Assembly: GCF_002237645.1 (NCBI RefSeq)
Contig: NZ_MJUZ01000011.1
Location: 1-64,000 of the forward strand
Direction of reading: 5' to 3'
DNA from: Desulfovibrio sp. MES5
GTDB lineage: Bacteria > Desulfobacterota > Desulfovibrionia > Desulfovibrionales > Desulfovibrionaceae
DNA length: 64,000 nucleotides
The notes under the pieces: generated by a model
Seen by the model: only the letters and a program-made list of their open reading frames with translations
Database searches by the model: none
What the model was told of the DNA's origin: nothing
In this document: in pieces, positions 1 to 7,939 of the stretch
Layout of the letters: each line of letters opens with the position of its first letter
Numbering within the stretch: position 1 is the first letter of the stretch
Made by a program: the position numbers and the translations under genes

Positions 1-99
1 AAAAAGGAAGAGAAGCAGGGGGGAGTGGCAAAGGCAGTTGTGGTTCGCCGCAATTGCGGGCGAACATCCGATAAACTCATCCCAACAGGTACGGAGTAG
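1..99 (+). CDS. C-terminal end of an unidentified protein (5' partial)
   Basis: Frame 1 is open from the first base to a TAG at 97-99 and encodes about 32 basic residues ending in DKLIPTGTE. A strong rho-independent hairpin follows 34 bases later, which fits a real gene end. I do not recognise the product. It lies outside the left attachment repeat, so it belongs either to the host or to a neighbouring older insertion. Confidence 0.35.
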   Translation, partial: KKEEKQGGVAKAVVVRRNCGRTSDKLIPTGTE

Positions 100-132
100 A
101 AGAACATGCTTCAGACTTCGTTTTTGAAAACG

Positions 133-165
133 AAAAAAGGCTGCATTTTCATGCAGCCTTTTTTC
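133..165 (+). terminator. Rho-independent terminator
   Basis: A-tract, GGCTGCA, short loop, TGCAGCC, T-tract. The stem is flanked by A and T runs on both sides, so it could work in both directions. It closes the partial gene at the window start, just outside the mobile element. Confidence 0.85.
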
Positions 166-234
166 AAAACTAACCCCCGGGACTAACCCCCTGTGGGTAT
201 CTGGTGAGGTTTTTGTTATAACCTCTTGGAATCA

Positions 235-259
235 TTTGGCGTCCCCAAGGGGTTTTGAA
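235..259. repeat. Left attachment-site repeat of the integrated element (attL/attR)
   Basis: These 25 bases match 14973-14997 with one mismatch. Both copies contain GTCCCCAAGGGG. The right copy is the 3' end of tRNA-Glu including its encoded CCA, so this copy duplicates the tRNA tail. That is the classic footprint of a tyrosine integrase targeting a tRNA gene. The pair delimits about 14.7 kb. Confidence 0.9.
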
Positions 260-423
260 TATTCTATATAAGTCTACAATATTATTGATTGTTTTTAGAA
301 ATTTTTATTTTCTACGCGAAAGCTAATACACATCGGCATAACGGCGGCAATCCCTCATTGGGGGAATTGAACCGCTCCCTCATATGCTCCCTAAACAGGT
401 CGGATACAAGTGCAGCCCTATTT

Positions 424-684
424 TTAGGATTTCGTGACGTTAAAGCCCAACTCATCTTCCAGGGCGGCTATCAATTCGGACGGACGAACATTCAACGCTT
501 TCGCAATGATGAAAAGCATGTCGAGATGGGGCCATTTCCTGCCGACTTCCAGTGTGCAAAGGTAGCCAAGACTTATGCCCATTTTTTCGGATAACTGTTC
601 TTGTGTCAGCCCTGCCGCTAGCCGATACCGGCGTAAAACATGCTGAAAATTTAGTCGTGCTGCTGAATTAAGAGGATTTTTCAT
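424..684 (-). CDS. XRE-family helix-turn-helix regulator
   Basis: 86 residues, almost entirely one Cro/CI-type HTH (residues about 14-70; RLAAGLTQEQLSEKMGIS followed by LCTLEVGRKWP). No effector domain. It is divergent from the CI-like gene at 788, with a near-perfect inverted repeat between them, so the two probably form the element's regulatory switch. The start is the ATG preceded by an AGAGA-type ribosome site. Sure of the family; target unknown. Confidence 0.88.
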   Translation of the reverse strand: MKNPLNSAARLNFQHVLRRYRLAAGLTQEQLSEKMGISLGYLCTLEVGRKWPHLDMLFIIAKALNVRPSELIAALEDELGFNVTKS

Positions 685-721
685 TCTCTTATAATAGGCG
701 TTTGCATGTTTTTTGTTTCTA

Positions 722-752
722 GCCTACAGACTAGAAAAACTAGTCTATAGGC
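722..752. promoter_or_regulatory. Inverted-repeat operator between divergent XRE and CI-like genes
   Basis: GCCTACAGACTAG and CTAGTCTATAGGC are 13-bp arms (12 of 13 paired) separated by AAAAA. The site lies between the start of the minus-strand XRE gene and the plus-strand CI-like gene, where a shared operator is expected. Confidence 0.6.
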
Positions 753-787
753 AAGAAGGTCAGGATTGCCGTTGTGGAGGTGAAATT

Positions 788-1102
788 ATGAATTTTTGGG
801 AGCCGGAAGGGTATCACCAGTTAGGCCGGGATTTGTGCAAAGATATTGAGTGGGATGATGTGTACGCCCGTTTCAAAATTGCAACGGGAACCACAAATAA
901 AACAGACTTGGCTAACTACCTTGGGGCGCGGGTTTCGTGGCTCAACTTCTGTCGAAAGTATCAGATTGTGCCTGTGAAATGGTTGCGACGGTTAGTGTTT
1001 CTGAAAAGCGAATATACGCCGCAATGGGTCTTGCATGGCAGAGGCAAGCCAAAGTGGGAGGGGTGGGAGCTTGATAGTCCGCAAAGCCAAAGGATCCAAT
1101 AA
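788..1102 (+). CDS. CI-repressor-like DNA-binding protein
   Basis: 104 residues. The part DVYARFKIATGTTNKTDLAN continuing through LGARVSWLNFCRKYQIVP resembles the N-terminal HTH of phage CI-type repressors (Phage_CI_repr family), including the PxxWLxxLVFLKSEYTPQWVLHGRG stretch. I chose the ATG at 788 because GGAGG lies seven bases upstream. A start at 713 would run the gene through the operator palindrome. There is no peptidase domain, so it would not be cleaved in the LexA manner. It probably controls element excision or mobilization. Confidence 0.7.
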   Translation: MNFWEPEGYHQLGRDLCKDIEWDDVYARFKIATGTTNKTDLANYLGARVSWLNFCRKYQIVPVKWLRRLVFLKSEYTPQWVLHGRGKPKWEGWELDSPQSQRIQ

Positions 1103-1229
1103 ACCGCTTTTATTTTTGCTGACGGTAAGTAAGGGCTTTCTGGGTTGATTACGAACCAGTAGCCCCTTGGGAATGGCGGCGGATATGAAAGGCTGTTACA
1201 ATTTTTGAGTTGGCAGAGTATGAACTTAC

Positions 1230-1258
1230 TTGACACATATCAAATAATGTTGAACTAT
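1230..1258 (+). promoter_or_regulatory. Promoter and imperfect operator of the arsR-like gene
   Basis: TTGACA at 1230-1235 is followed after 17 bases by AACTAT. The imperfect inverted repeat TCAAATAATGTTGA (1240-1253) sits between them. This layout suits an ArsR-type autorepressor. If right, the transcript would start close to the ATG at 1265. Confidence 0.45.
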
Positions 1259-1264
1259 CAATCT

Positions 1265-1618
1265 ATGCAAACGAAACAAGCAACCAAAATCTTTGAGGCG
1301 CTTTCTTCCGACGTGCGCCTGGACTTATTCAGGCTACTGGTCAAACACGCGCCTGACGGCCTTGTGCAAGGCGATATTGCCAAAGAGCTTGATATTCCTT
1401 CGACCAATCTTTCCTTTCACCTCAAGGCCATTGTGCATAGCGGACTGGTGGACGTGGAACGGGAAGGTCGGTTTATGCGTTACAAGGCCAATATCCCGCT
1501 GATGCTGGATATTGTGGGCTATCTGACGGAAGAATGCTGTTCCGGCAACCCGGAGGCTTGCCAAAGGTTCAGGGATGCAAGCCCGGTGAGTGGCATCCTG
1601 CCCAAGCGTGTTGATTGA
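1265..1618 (+). CDS. ArsR/SmtB-family metalloregulator
   Basis: 117 residues from this ATG, with a winged helix (residues about 8-80; recognition helix near STNLSFHLKAI). The C-terminal tail carries Cys91, Cys92 and Cys99 (ECCSGNPEAC). This resembles the C-terminal As(III) site of Acidithiobacillus-type ArsR rather than the ELCVCDL motif in helix 3, which is absent. The start is uncertain: this ATG lacks a clear ribosome site, and in-frame starts exist at 1205 and 1220. Palindromes flank the gene at 1240-1253 and 1653-1668, and a permease and thioredoxin-like gene follow, so repression of an arsenical or metalloid efflux operon is the likely role. Confidence 0.87.
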   Translation: MQTKQATKIFEALSSDVRLDLFRLLVKHAPDGLVQGDIAKELDIPSTNLSFHLKAIVHSGLVDVEREGRFMRYKANIPLMLDIVGYLTEECCSGNPEACQRFRDASPVSGILPKRVD

Positions 1619-1652
1619 TAGGAGCAATTTTTTTTCACCTAAATATCAACTG

Positions 1653-1668
1653 GTCAACATATGTTGAC
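1653..1668. promoter_or_regulatory. Perfect 16-bp palindrome upstream of the permease
   Basis: GTCAACATATGTTGAC is a perfect palindrome sharing the CAA/TTG halves of the site upstream of the arsR-like gene. It lies 17 bases before the permease start. It probably is an operator of the ArsR-like protein giving separate control of the efflux genes. Confidence 0.6.
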
Positions 1669-1684
1669 ATGAGAACGGGAAACC

Positions 1685-2806
1685 ATGATGGATACTGAAA
1701 AGATGGGTTGTTGCTGTTCCGGGCAGACCCCGACCCCTGTGGCAAGCTCAGAAGGCTGGAATCGGAAATATTTGGCAATGATAGCGTCGCTGGCCGTGCT
1801 CTGGTGGCTGGCTTACAGCTATATTCTCCCGGCTTCACACTGGCTGGTTTTCGGGCTGTTCGGTATGAATCCTGAATCGCATCTCGGCGCTTCCTTGGAA
1901 TTTTTCATCTACGATACGGTGAAAATTCTTCTGCTACTGGTGGCGCTGATTTACGGCATTGCCTGGATACGCGCCTCGCTGAATGTGGAACGTGTGCGCG
2001 ATTATCTTGCCGGAAAACGGCGCGGCCTTGGGTATTTCCTCGGTGCTCTGTTCGGGTCGGTCACACCGTTTTGCTCCTGTTCCAGTATTCCGCTCTTTCT
2101 CGGTTTCACTACGGCACGAATCCCTATTGGCATCACCATGTCATTCCTGATTACTTCGCCGCTTATCAACGAAATCGCCGTTGTGTTGCTGTGGGGGCTG
2201 CTCGGCTGGAAATTCACGGTAATTTATGTGCTTGTAGGCATGGCGGCGGGAATCATCGGCGGCTTTTTTATGAACAACATCAGGGCGGAACGCTGGCTGC
2301 AACCGTTCATAATTGAAGCCATGAACAACGCCCCCGCGCATCAGTATGTCAGCGAGAGCGGCGAAGTGCAAAAACTGACTGTCAGGCAGCGGCATGTATT
2401 CGCTTATGGAGAAATGACTTCTATCTTCAAGCGCGTCTGGAAGTGGGTCATTATCGGTGTGGGCATCGGTGCGGCGCTGCACGGTTTTGTGCCGGAAAAC
2501 TGGTTTGCGGAAAATCTTGGAGCCGGTGAATGGTGGTCGGTTCCCGTGGCCGTATTGGTGGCGATTCCTCTTTATTCAAATGTGACGGGAATTGTGCCGG
2601 TTATGGAAAGTCTGCTGGTCAAGGGCTTGCCTATTGGTACGACAATGGCTTTCTGCATGAGTGCCGTAGCAGCCAGCATCCCGGAAGTGATGATGCTGCG
2701 ACAGATTATGACCATCAAACTGCAAGCGGCTTTCATCGGCTATTTATGGGTGATTTTTACACTGGTGGGTTGGCTGTTCAACATTCTTGGCCCGTACATA
2801 GATTAA
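1685..2806 (+). CDS. CSCSS-motif permease (DUF318/ArsP-like)
   Basis: 373 residues with about eight hydrophobic segments. The hallmark TPFCSCSSIPLFLGF lies near residues 127-141, followed by a second conserved membrane block with TSPLINE. The cytosolic N-terminus has CCC at residues 9-11. The family (YraQ/ArsP permeases) includes ArsP exporters of trivalent organoarsenicals. Placement after an ArsR-type regulator supports a metalloid or thiol-linked substrate here, but the substrate is not visible from sequence. The next gene, a thioredoxin-like protein, is 17 bases downstream. Confidence 0.87.
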   Translation: MMDTEKMGCCCSGQTPTPVASSEGWNRKYLAMIASLAVLWWLAYSYILPASHWLVFGLFGMNPESHLGASLEFFIYDTVKILLLLVALIYGIAWIRASLNVERVRDYLAGKRRGLGYFLGALFGSVTPFCSCSSIPLFLGFTTARIPIGITMSFLITSPLINEIAVVLLWGLLGWKFTVIYVLVGMAAGIIGGFFMNNIRAERWLQPFIIEAMNNAPAHQYVSESGEVQKLTVRQRHVFAYGEMTSIFKRVWKWVIIGVGIGAALHGFVPENWFAENLGAGEWWSVPVAVLVAIPLYSNVTGIVPVMESLLVKGLPIGTTMAFCMSAVAASIPEVMMLRQIMTIKLQAAFIGYLWVIFTLVGWLFNILGPYID

Positions 2807-2823
2807 TCAACAGGAGAGAGACA

Positions 2824-3114
2824 ATGGAAATAAAAGTATTCGGCCCCGGCTGCGCCCGCTGCACGGAAACGGAAAATCTGGTGAAAGAAGTGGCTGCGGC
2901 CAAGGGCGGCAATATCACAGTGCAAAAAGTGTCCGACCTGAAAGAAATGATGGCGGCGGGCGTGATGTCTACCCCGGCTGTGACTGTTGATGGCGTGGTG
3001 AAATCAACGGGAAAAATTCCAAGCAAAGAAGAAATCGCGGCTTGGATTGACGGCGCTGGCGGTTCGGCTGCTCCCGGTGCATCCGGTGGTTGCTGCTGCG
3101 GTGGTAAGTGCTGA
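2824..3114 (+). CDS. Small thioredoxin-like protein with Cys-rich tail
   Basis: 96 residues. The start follows a GGAGAG ribosome site. The fold is the small archaeal/TM0996-type redox-active disulfide protein: CARC at residues 10-13, a cis-Pro region STPAVTVDG, and C-terminal EEIAAWI. After a Gly/Ala linker come three consecutive cysteines (90-92) and Cys96, an unusual tail suggesting soft-metal binding. Such proteins often sit beside CSCSS permeases. A role in reducing or handing over the permease substrate is an inference. Confidence 0.86.
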   Translation: MEIKVFGPGCARCTETENLVKEVAAAKGGNITVQKVSDLKEMMAAGVMSTPAVTVDGVVKSTGKIPSKEEIAAWIDGAGGSAAPGASGGCCCGGKC

Positions 3115-3149
3115 AAAGGAAGCGGCGGGGAATTTAGCAAGCCGTTTTT

Positions 3150-4394
3150 TTATAGGCCCAATGCACTGGCAATGCGCCTGAGTTCTGCTTTTTCTTCTTC
3201 CAGAAACAGCTTTGCCTCGCCATATTGGAGCGCTATCCGGGAATATTTTATTGCTGACTCCCTATAATCTTTCCCGAGGCTGCCAAGATGGACAAGGGTT
3301 TTCTGGAGCCGTACCTGAACCTCGTAAGAAGCGGCTGCATCCCGAATCACCGGATTGAAAGCGTCTTGAAAAAGATCGTCAATGCAAAGTTCGGGTACCC
3401 AAAGGCGCTTGAATTCAGCTGCTTCATCTTTCCTTTCAACTGTGTACACTTCAAGTACACGACCTGCTCTGACAACAATGTCAATAGCCGTGCCCTGGTC
3501 ATTGACTGCCGGAGACATGGCCCGTGAGGCTACTTCCGCCAGGACGCATAGGCCGAAGCGCGGGTCTTGTTCAAAGGTGCGCTGGTCTGCAATGGTGAAA
3601 CATTTGCAGAATTCGCGATATGATTCAGATGTAAGTTTCTTGGTGAACAGAGCGAGCAGCGTGCCTTTTGTAACATATTTGCCCGGCGTGCTAGCAACGT
3701 ACACATCGACCTCATGTTCCTCCGCGAGTTGAGAAATTTTTTTGGCGTCGAAATATTGTAAATAGCCACTGGATTCCGCTTGTAAGTCAGTCCATTCCGG
3801 TAAAACATCAGGGAAAGTTTCAAACCGATTGCATCCATAGGTTGGTTTATGCGCGCGCCGCTTGATTGCATCGGTAGCGGCTTTTTCAATAAGACCGTTG
3901 GTTTCATTCACCCTGCCCAGAGTGGTCAGCCTGTCTACCCAGCGGATGAACGTCACCACGATGAAGATGACTGTAACGATGGTAAAGACGAACAGGATAA
4001 ACCTTCCGCCGCCCTCATACAAACCCATGTTCAAGGCGATAATCCCGACCAGACTGAACAGGAAGGTTCCTAGAAAGGTGCTAAGGGCATTCTGGGTTGT
4101 TTTGTCTTCTGTGATAAGCCTTGTGGCGCGGGGTGTTACATTTGATGTTGCCGCGCCATAGGCAGAAACCATCGTGGATAAGGAAAACGTAGTCACTGCC
4201 AGCATGCTTGAGGCCAGTATAGTCAAAATATTCCCGGCAGTTTCAGAGCCGACAATTTTACTGAGCTCTTCGGGAATATAGCTTTTAAAAATCACCGCTA
4301 CCAAGGCGCTCAGAACACCAAGCAGGGCGTAGGCGGAAACCTTGGGCCATATTTTTTTTGCCAAGGCCAGAATGGTAAATTTTACGTTCGTCAT
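3150..4394 (-). CDS. DUF2254-family membrane protein
   Basis: 414 residues. The N-terminal half has four hydrophobic segments (about residues 17-36, 55-80, 105-125 and 130-150). The long soluble C-terminal half contains the conserved stretch EVASRAMSPAVNDQGTA typical of DUF2254. Function is unknown in the family; a channel or transporter role is sometimes proposed from the topology. It is convergent with the thioredoxin-like gene and appears to be element cargo, perhaps linked to the ion-transport genes nearby. Confidence 0.85.
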   Translation of the reverse strand: MTNVKFTILALAKKIWPKVSAYALLGVLSALVAVIFKSYIPEELSKIVGSETAGNILTILASSMLAVTTFSLSTMVSAYGAATSNVTPRATRLITEDKTTQNALSTFLGTFLFSLVGIIALNMGLYEGGGRFILFVFTIVTVIFIVVTFIRWVDRLTTLGRVNETNGLIEKAATDAIKRRAHKPTYGCNRFETFPDVLPEWTDLQAESSGYLQYFDAKKISQLAEEHEVDVYVASTPGKYVTKGTLLALFTKKLTSESYREFCKCFTIADQRTFEQDPRFGLCVLAEVASRAMSPAVNDQGTAIDIVVRAGRVLEVYTVERKDEAAEFKRLWVPELCIDDLFQDAFNPVIRDAAASYEVQVRLQKTLVHLGSLGKDYRESAIKYSRIALQYGEAKLFLEEEKAELRRIASALGL

Positions 4395-4538
4395 ACGGCA
4401 TTATTCCTGTCGCCAATTCGGATTGTGGAGAACGTATATTCGGAGGAACTGCATAGTCAATTTTTGCTATTAAATAACTGGTTGTCTATTAGTTCTTATA
4501 TCCGCTCGTTCGGTTTTCTGTCCAGTTTTGTGCGCGAT

Positions 4539-4591
4539 ACCCCAAAGAAGTGCCGCGTTGCAAAAATCCGTGCTGCCCTGGTGAGTCAGCT
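4539..4591 (+). repeat. 53-bp dispersed repeat, copy 1
   Basis: 50 of 53 bases match 13173-13225 in the same orientation. The copy lies directly upstream of the truncated mob gene, at a point where its reading frame loses its beginning. This suggests a recombination junction. The identity of the repeat is not known to me. Confidence 0.75.
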
Positions 4592-4652
4592 CTCTTGCCC
4601 GGTTATTCGCCATGCCCGGAAGTTGGCACGTTGGAGAAATTTTTTGAGGTAG

Positions 4653-4976
4653 TTCGCGAAGAGCGCCGCCTTTGGTTGGAAATGCCTGCAAGCCCTGGTC
4701 ATAACCCTGTGCATCGTGACGGGCGCGATATTCAACGGCTGGGGCCTGTTGACCCTGGCCGAGAAGAAAATCACGACTTTGCACCGGGAAATAACCGCGC
4801 TGTCAGAACGGAAAGATTCCATGGAAGCCCAGAGCGCCCCGCTATGGGCCACTTTCAAGGGGCTGGAGCCGTATCAGTCGGAGGGCAAGGACTATCTGCT
4901 GACACCGGAGGGCTGGACAATCACCCACGGAGGAACGCTCGGCAAACAGAAAGCCTGGAGAATAGTGAGGAAATAG
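4653..4976 (+). pseudogene. 5'-truncated mobilization membrane protein remnant
   Basis: The frame opens after a TAG at about 4650 and encodes FAKSAAFGWKCLQALVITLC, one membrane helix, a short coiled coil (LAEKKITTLHREITALSERK), and a soluble end finishing GKQKAWRIVRK. No start codon or ribosome site precedes the helix. The first plausible start, GTG 4716, would cut the membrane segment. Placement just before a MbeD/MobD-like gene suggests it was a mobilization-cluster membrane protein. Its 5' end is lost at the 53-bp repeat. Whether the fragment is translated is unknown. Confidence 0.55.
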
Positions 4977-4979
4977 ACC

Positions 4980-5304
4980 ATGACCGAACTGGAGCGCACT
5001 CTCAAAAACACCTTGCTCACCTTGGAACAGGAATTGAATGCCACCCAGAAAATGCACGGCACATCCCTGGTCAACCACCAGCGCAGCTTGGAGAGCCACG
5101 CCCAAACCATTCGTCAGCTACAGGAGAACGTGGCCAGTTCCGAGTCGAACAACAGGAATCAGTGCGGCACTTGCAACGCGTTAGCGATATACATGCGAAC
5201 TTGAAACCGCTCTTGTCGCGTTTGAGCGCCTTGTTGAACGCCAAATAGAACGATTGCGGGCACAGGGGAGCCAACGCAGCCGTGGGCCGGGGTTGGGGAG
5301 GTAA
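4980..5304 (+). pseudogene. Frameshifted MbeD/MobD-like mobilization gene
   Basis: It starts MTELERTLKNTLLTLEQEL, resembling the start of MbeD/MobD mobilization proteins of ColE1-type plasmids, and continues as a coiled coil. Near 5150 the coiled coil carries on in another frame (QQESVRHLQRV), and near 5215 in a third (FERLVERQIERLRAQG), ending at TAA 5302-5304. Two frameshifts mean it is decayed. It is a relic of a second mobilization module, different from the intact MobV system at 8-9.8 kb. Confidence 0.55.
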
Positions 5305-5332
5305 GCCATTTCGGCACAAGTTTGGTTTGGGG

Positions 5333-5989
5333 TTATGGGACAATGCCCGATAACGCCTTTTGGTACCCAATGAGCAGCAGCTTATCGCCTCGCGCGAGCG
5401 GTTGATGCGGGTCTGGCACAAAAACGTACTCAGCTGCGTTTGCTGGACAGATTGCAGCCACCAAAAGACCGTTTGTGTCTCTCAATTTAAGCTCCGCCAA
5501 AGACTTCCCTGTCCATTTGTCTACAATAAGTTCCTGGATGAGCACTCCGGTACCAATTGGAAGCAGGTCCAGCATCCCAGGGGTGTTCAGGCGATATGCC
5601 ACTTGGGTGGCTACGTCTATTTCCGGCTCAAGCACCCGTCCTACGCCTAGTTTGCTAAGAACTTTACGGTGAGCCGCGCTTACCGCTTTTACCAAAATAT
5701 CTTTTGCTCCTATCTCTTGAAGGTTCAAGGTGATCAAAATGGAAGAATCCATTGTGCTCCCTACAGATACCGCAACAGTGTCACAGGATTGAAGCTTCAA
5801 CTGGTCCAGAGCTGTTTTGTCGGTAGCATCCGCCACATAAGTCTGTGGAAAAATATCCTGGACGGCATGCACACGTTGAGGATCAATATCTACTCCTAGT
5901 ACATTATGACCCAACTCTGTAAGCACGATGCCCAGTTGCCTGCCAAATTTTCCCAGGCCGATAATCCCGACTTCCAATGTCTTTTTCAT
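5333..5989 (-). CDS. KtrA/TrkA-type potassium uptake regulatory subunit
   Basis: 218 residues. An RCK-N Rossmann domain (residues about 5-125; GLGKFGRQLG nucleotide loop and acidic VDIDPQRV strand end) is followed by an RCK-C domain (about 135-215). It is a cytosolic octameric-ring type regulator that gates the membrane subunit. It starts four bases after the stop of the upstream KtrB-like gene, so the two are co-transcribed and probably translationally coupled. Sequence alone cannot separate Ktr from Trk; the single-RCK length favours Ktr. Confidence 0.92.
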   Translation of the reverse strand: MKKTLEVGIIGLGKFGRQLGIVLTELGHNVLGVDIDPQRVHAVQDIFPQTYVADATDKTALDQLKLQSCDTVAVSVGSTMDSSILITLNLQEIGAKDILVKAVSAAHRKVLSKLGVGRVLEPEIDVATQVAYRLNTPGMLDLLPIGTGVLIQELIVDKWTGKSLAELKLRDTNGLLVAAICPANAAEYVFVPDPHQPLARGDKLLLIGYQKALSGIVP

Positions 5990-5993
5990 GTAA

Positions 5994-7385
5994 TTACCCT
6001 ATTGGGATTGATTCTTCAGGATAGGCATAAGCGATTTCTGTATGGAATTGCTGAATGGTCGTTATCAGCCACACCGGGCCGAGCTTGCCTATGAACATAA
6101 CAAGACAAAGAACAATTTTTCCCCAGTCAGTCAACAAGGGGGTAATATTGAGCGATAATCCTGTTGTACTGAACGCCGAAACTACTTCAAAAAATAAACT
6201 GAAAAGAGGAATACGTGCGGCGCCATGATGCGTCAGCCCGTTTTCCGTAATAGCCAGGAGAAATGTTCCCATGAGAATTGTTAATATTGCATAGTAAAAC
6301 AGCAACATCGCATTATTGCGTATCTGGCTGTTCATAGCCCTGTTTTGGATAACGGCTTGCTTTCTTCCTTTGAGCTGTGCAGCCAAGCTCGCCAAAAGGA
6401 CACGAAACGTCGTGGTTTTAATTCCGCCAGCTGCCGAACTCGGTGATCCGCCAATGAACATTAAAAATACAGTCATAAGCAGCGTTATATCTGTAAACCC
6501 TACCAGATCCGTAGTTGCAAACCCGGCCGTTCGGCTGGTTACTGTTTGAAAGCATGCAGTAAGAAAGCGTTCTCCAAGTGAGGCATCGCTCCATATTGTA
6601 TTGCCAAGCTCGGACAGAAATATAAATATGCTGCCGGAAGCGAGCATTCCTATGGTCGTTGTTATAACTACCTTGCTATAGAAGCTCAACTTTTTGCTTT
6701 CTGCTGTGGAAAAAAGATTATAGTATCCGCTTTTTTTGCAGCTATGCTGCACTTTTTCCACTATCTCATTTATGACAAAGAAACCAAGCCCGCCTATGAC
6801 AATAAGAAGCATTATGACGATCTGAAAACTCCAACAGTGGCGTAATGGTATCAAACTATCGGGCCATGGGGCAAATCCCGCATTGCAAAAAGCTGAAACC
6901 GCCAAAAAAAGCGCGTCAAACGCCGTCACTCCTTTGGGAGAAAGCAATAAGAGAAAAATAAAGCCGATACATTCAAAAGCAAAAACAAAAAATACGATTC
7001 TTTTTATGAACTTTCGTAAGCTGAATACGTTGCTGCAGACGATGGATTGCTGCACAGCAAGCCTGTCTCTCAACGATATATTCTTACCGATAATATAAAA
7101 AATGAGCGTGGTGTAAGTTATTATGCCAAGGCATCCAAGCTGCATTAGAGCAATAATTATCCATTGCCCGGCAATAGTAAATTCTGAAAAAACGTCAATT
7201 GGCGATAATCCCGTGACACATACGGCAGAGGTCGCGACAAAAAAAGCGTCAACAATGCTGACAGGCTTGTTTGCTGAAAAAGCCTCCAGGCTCAGCAAGG
7301 TACCCCCTATCAGAATGGCCAATAAAAAAGCGATTATTGGCAAAACAAATGGAGTGAGATAATGACGTTTAAAGTACTGTTGCAT
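5994..7385 (-). CDS. KtrB/TrkH-family potassium uptake channel subunit
   Basis: 463 residues, many membrane segments. Four pore-loop filter motifs with the essential glycine are visible: TSAVCVTGLS, VSAFCNAGFA, TVTSRTAGFAT and VSAFSTTGLS. This is diagnostic of the SKT superfamily. Length and the partner RCK protein point to KtrB, a Na+- or H+-linked K+ uptake channel. It is part of the mobile element's cargo, which is unusual. It may help osmotic adaptation in a new host. Confidence 0.92.
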   Translation of the reverse strand: MQQYFKRHYLTPFVLPIIAFLLAILIGGTLLSLEAFSANKPVSIVDAFFVATSAVCVTGLSPIDVFSEFTIAGQWIIIALMQLGCLGIITYTTLIFYIIGKNISLRDRLAVQQSIVCSNVFSLRKFIKRIVFFVFAFECIGFIFLLLLSPKGVTAFDALFLAVSAFCNAGFAPWPDSLIPLRHCWSFQIVIMLLIVIGGLGFFVINEIVEKVQHSCKKSGYYNLFSTAESKKLSFYSKVVITTTIGMLASGSIFIFLSELGNTIWSDASLGERFLTACFQTVTSRTAGFATTDLVGFTDITLLMTVFLMFIGGSPSSAAGGIKTTTFRVLLASLAAQLKGRKQAVIQNRAMNSQIRNNAMLLFYYAILTILMGTFLLAITENGLTHHGAARIPLFSLFFEVVSAFSTTGLSLNITPLLTDWGKIVLCLVMFIGKLGPVWLITTIQQFHTEIAYAYPEESIPIG

Positions 7386-7420
7386 ATCTTTGTAATTGTA
7401 TAATAAAATTAGTGTCTTAT

Positions 7421-7768
7421 TTATTCTGTTGCATGTGGCTTGTTGGGCCGTGGGGCCGGTAGTCTATGGGGTTCAAGCAGAGGCGTCGGCTTGACCAGCA
7501 AAATGTTGTTCTTCCCTTCGTACCAAAGCTGGGTGACAGCCAGCAGCGCCTCGTAGGTTTTGCCGAGCGAACCTTCGTCACAAAGAATGACGCCTTTCAG
7601 GTAGGAAGAGCGCAGAGCGAATTGCGCGGCGGGTAATTCCGGATGTCCGAAGACGCGAAGGTACCAGCCTGTCGCGGCCATAGGCGTAGGCCGACAGCTT
7701 GCGGGCCTTGTAGATGGCGTGAAAAGGCGTAAGTAACGCCGTTTTTCGTGTTGGACATTGGTGCTCAT
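7421..7768 (-). pseudogene. Fragment of an SNF2-like helicase gene
   Basis: The 115-residue frame contains SYLKGVILCDEGSLGKTYEA, which matches the Walker A region of SNF2/DEAD-like helicases (usually DEVGLGKT). After KNNILLVKPTPLLE it breaks off into unrelated residues. The residues before the Walker motif also look scrambled by frame changes. A full helicase would be over 600 residues, so this is a truncated relic, probably left by recombination inside the element. Confidence 0.55.
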
Positions 7769-7869
7769 GTCCGAAAGGTATAACGCGGTGACCGGATATT
7801 TTCTATAGTCTGTGAGGGCAAAATTTGGCGGGGTTCAATCTGTGATTCAACCAATTGTCGTGACAGTGT

Positions 7870-7916
7870 AACGACAGACACGGCCCCTGGAATGTCCAAG
7901 GGCCGTGTCTGTCGTT
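7870..7916. terminator. Stem-loop downstream of the mobilization accessory gene
   Basis: AACGACAGACACGGCC (7870-7885) is perfectly complementary to 7901-7916, giving a 16-bp stem. It lies just after the minus-strand mobilization gene. There is no long T-tract, so it may stabilise the transcript end or act as a weak terminator. Confidence 0.5.
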
Positions 7917-7939
7917 GTCGGAAAAAGAGCGGAATGCCG

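Noticed and set aside
713-787. Upstream start for the CI-like gene
   Set aside because: It would place coding sequence across the operator palindrome, and a strong GGAGG site supports the start at 788.
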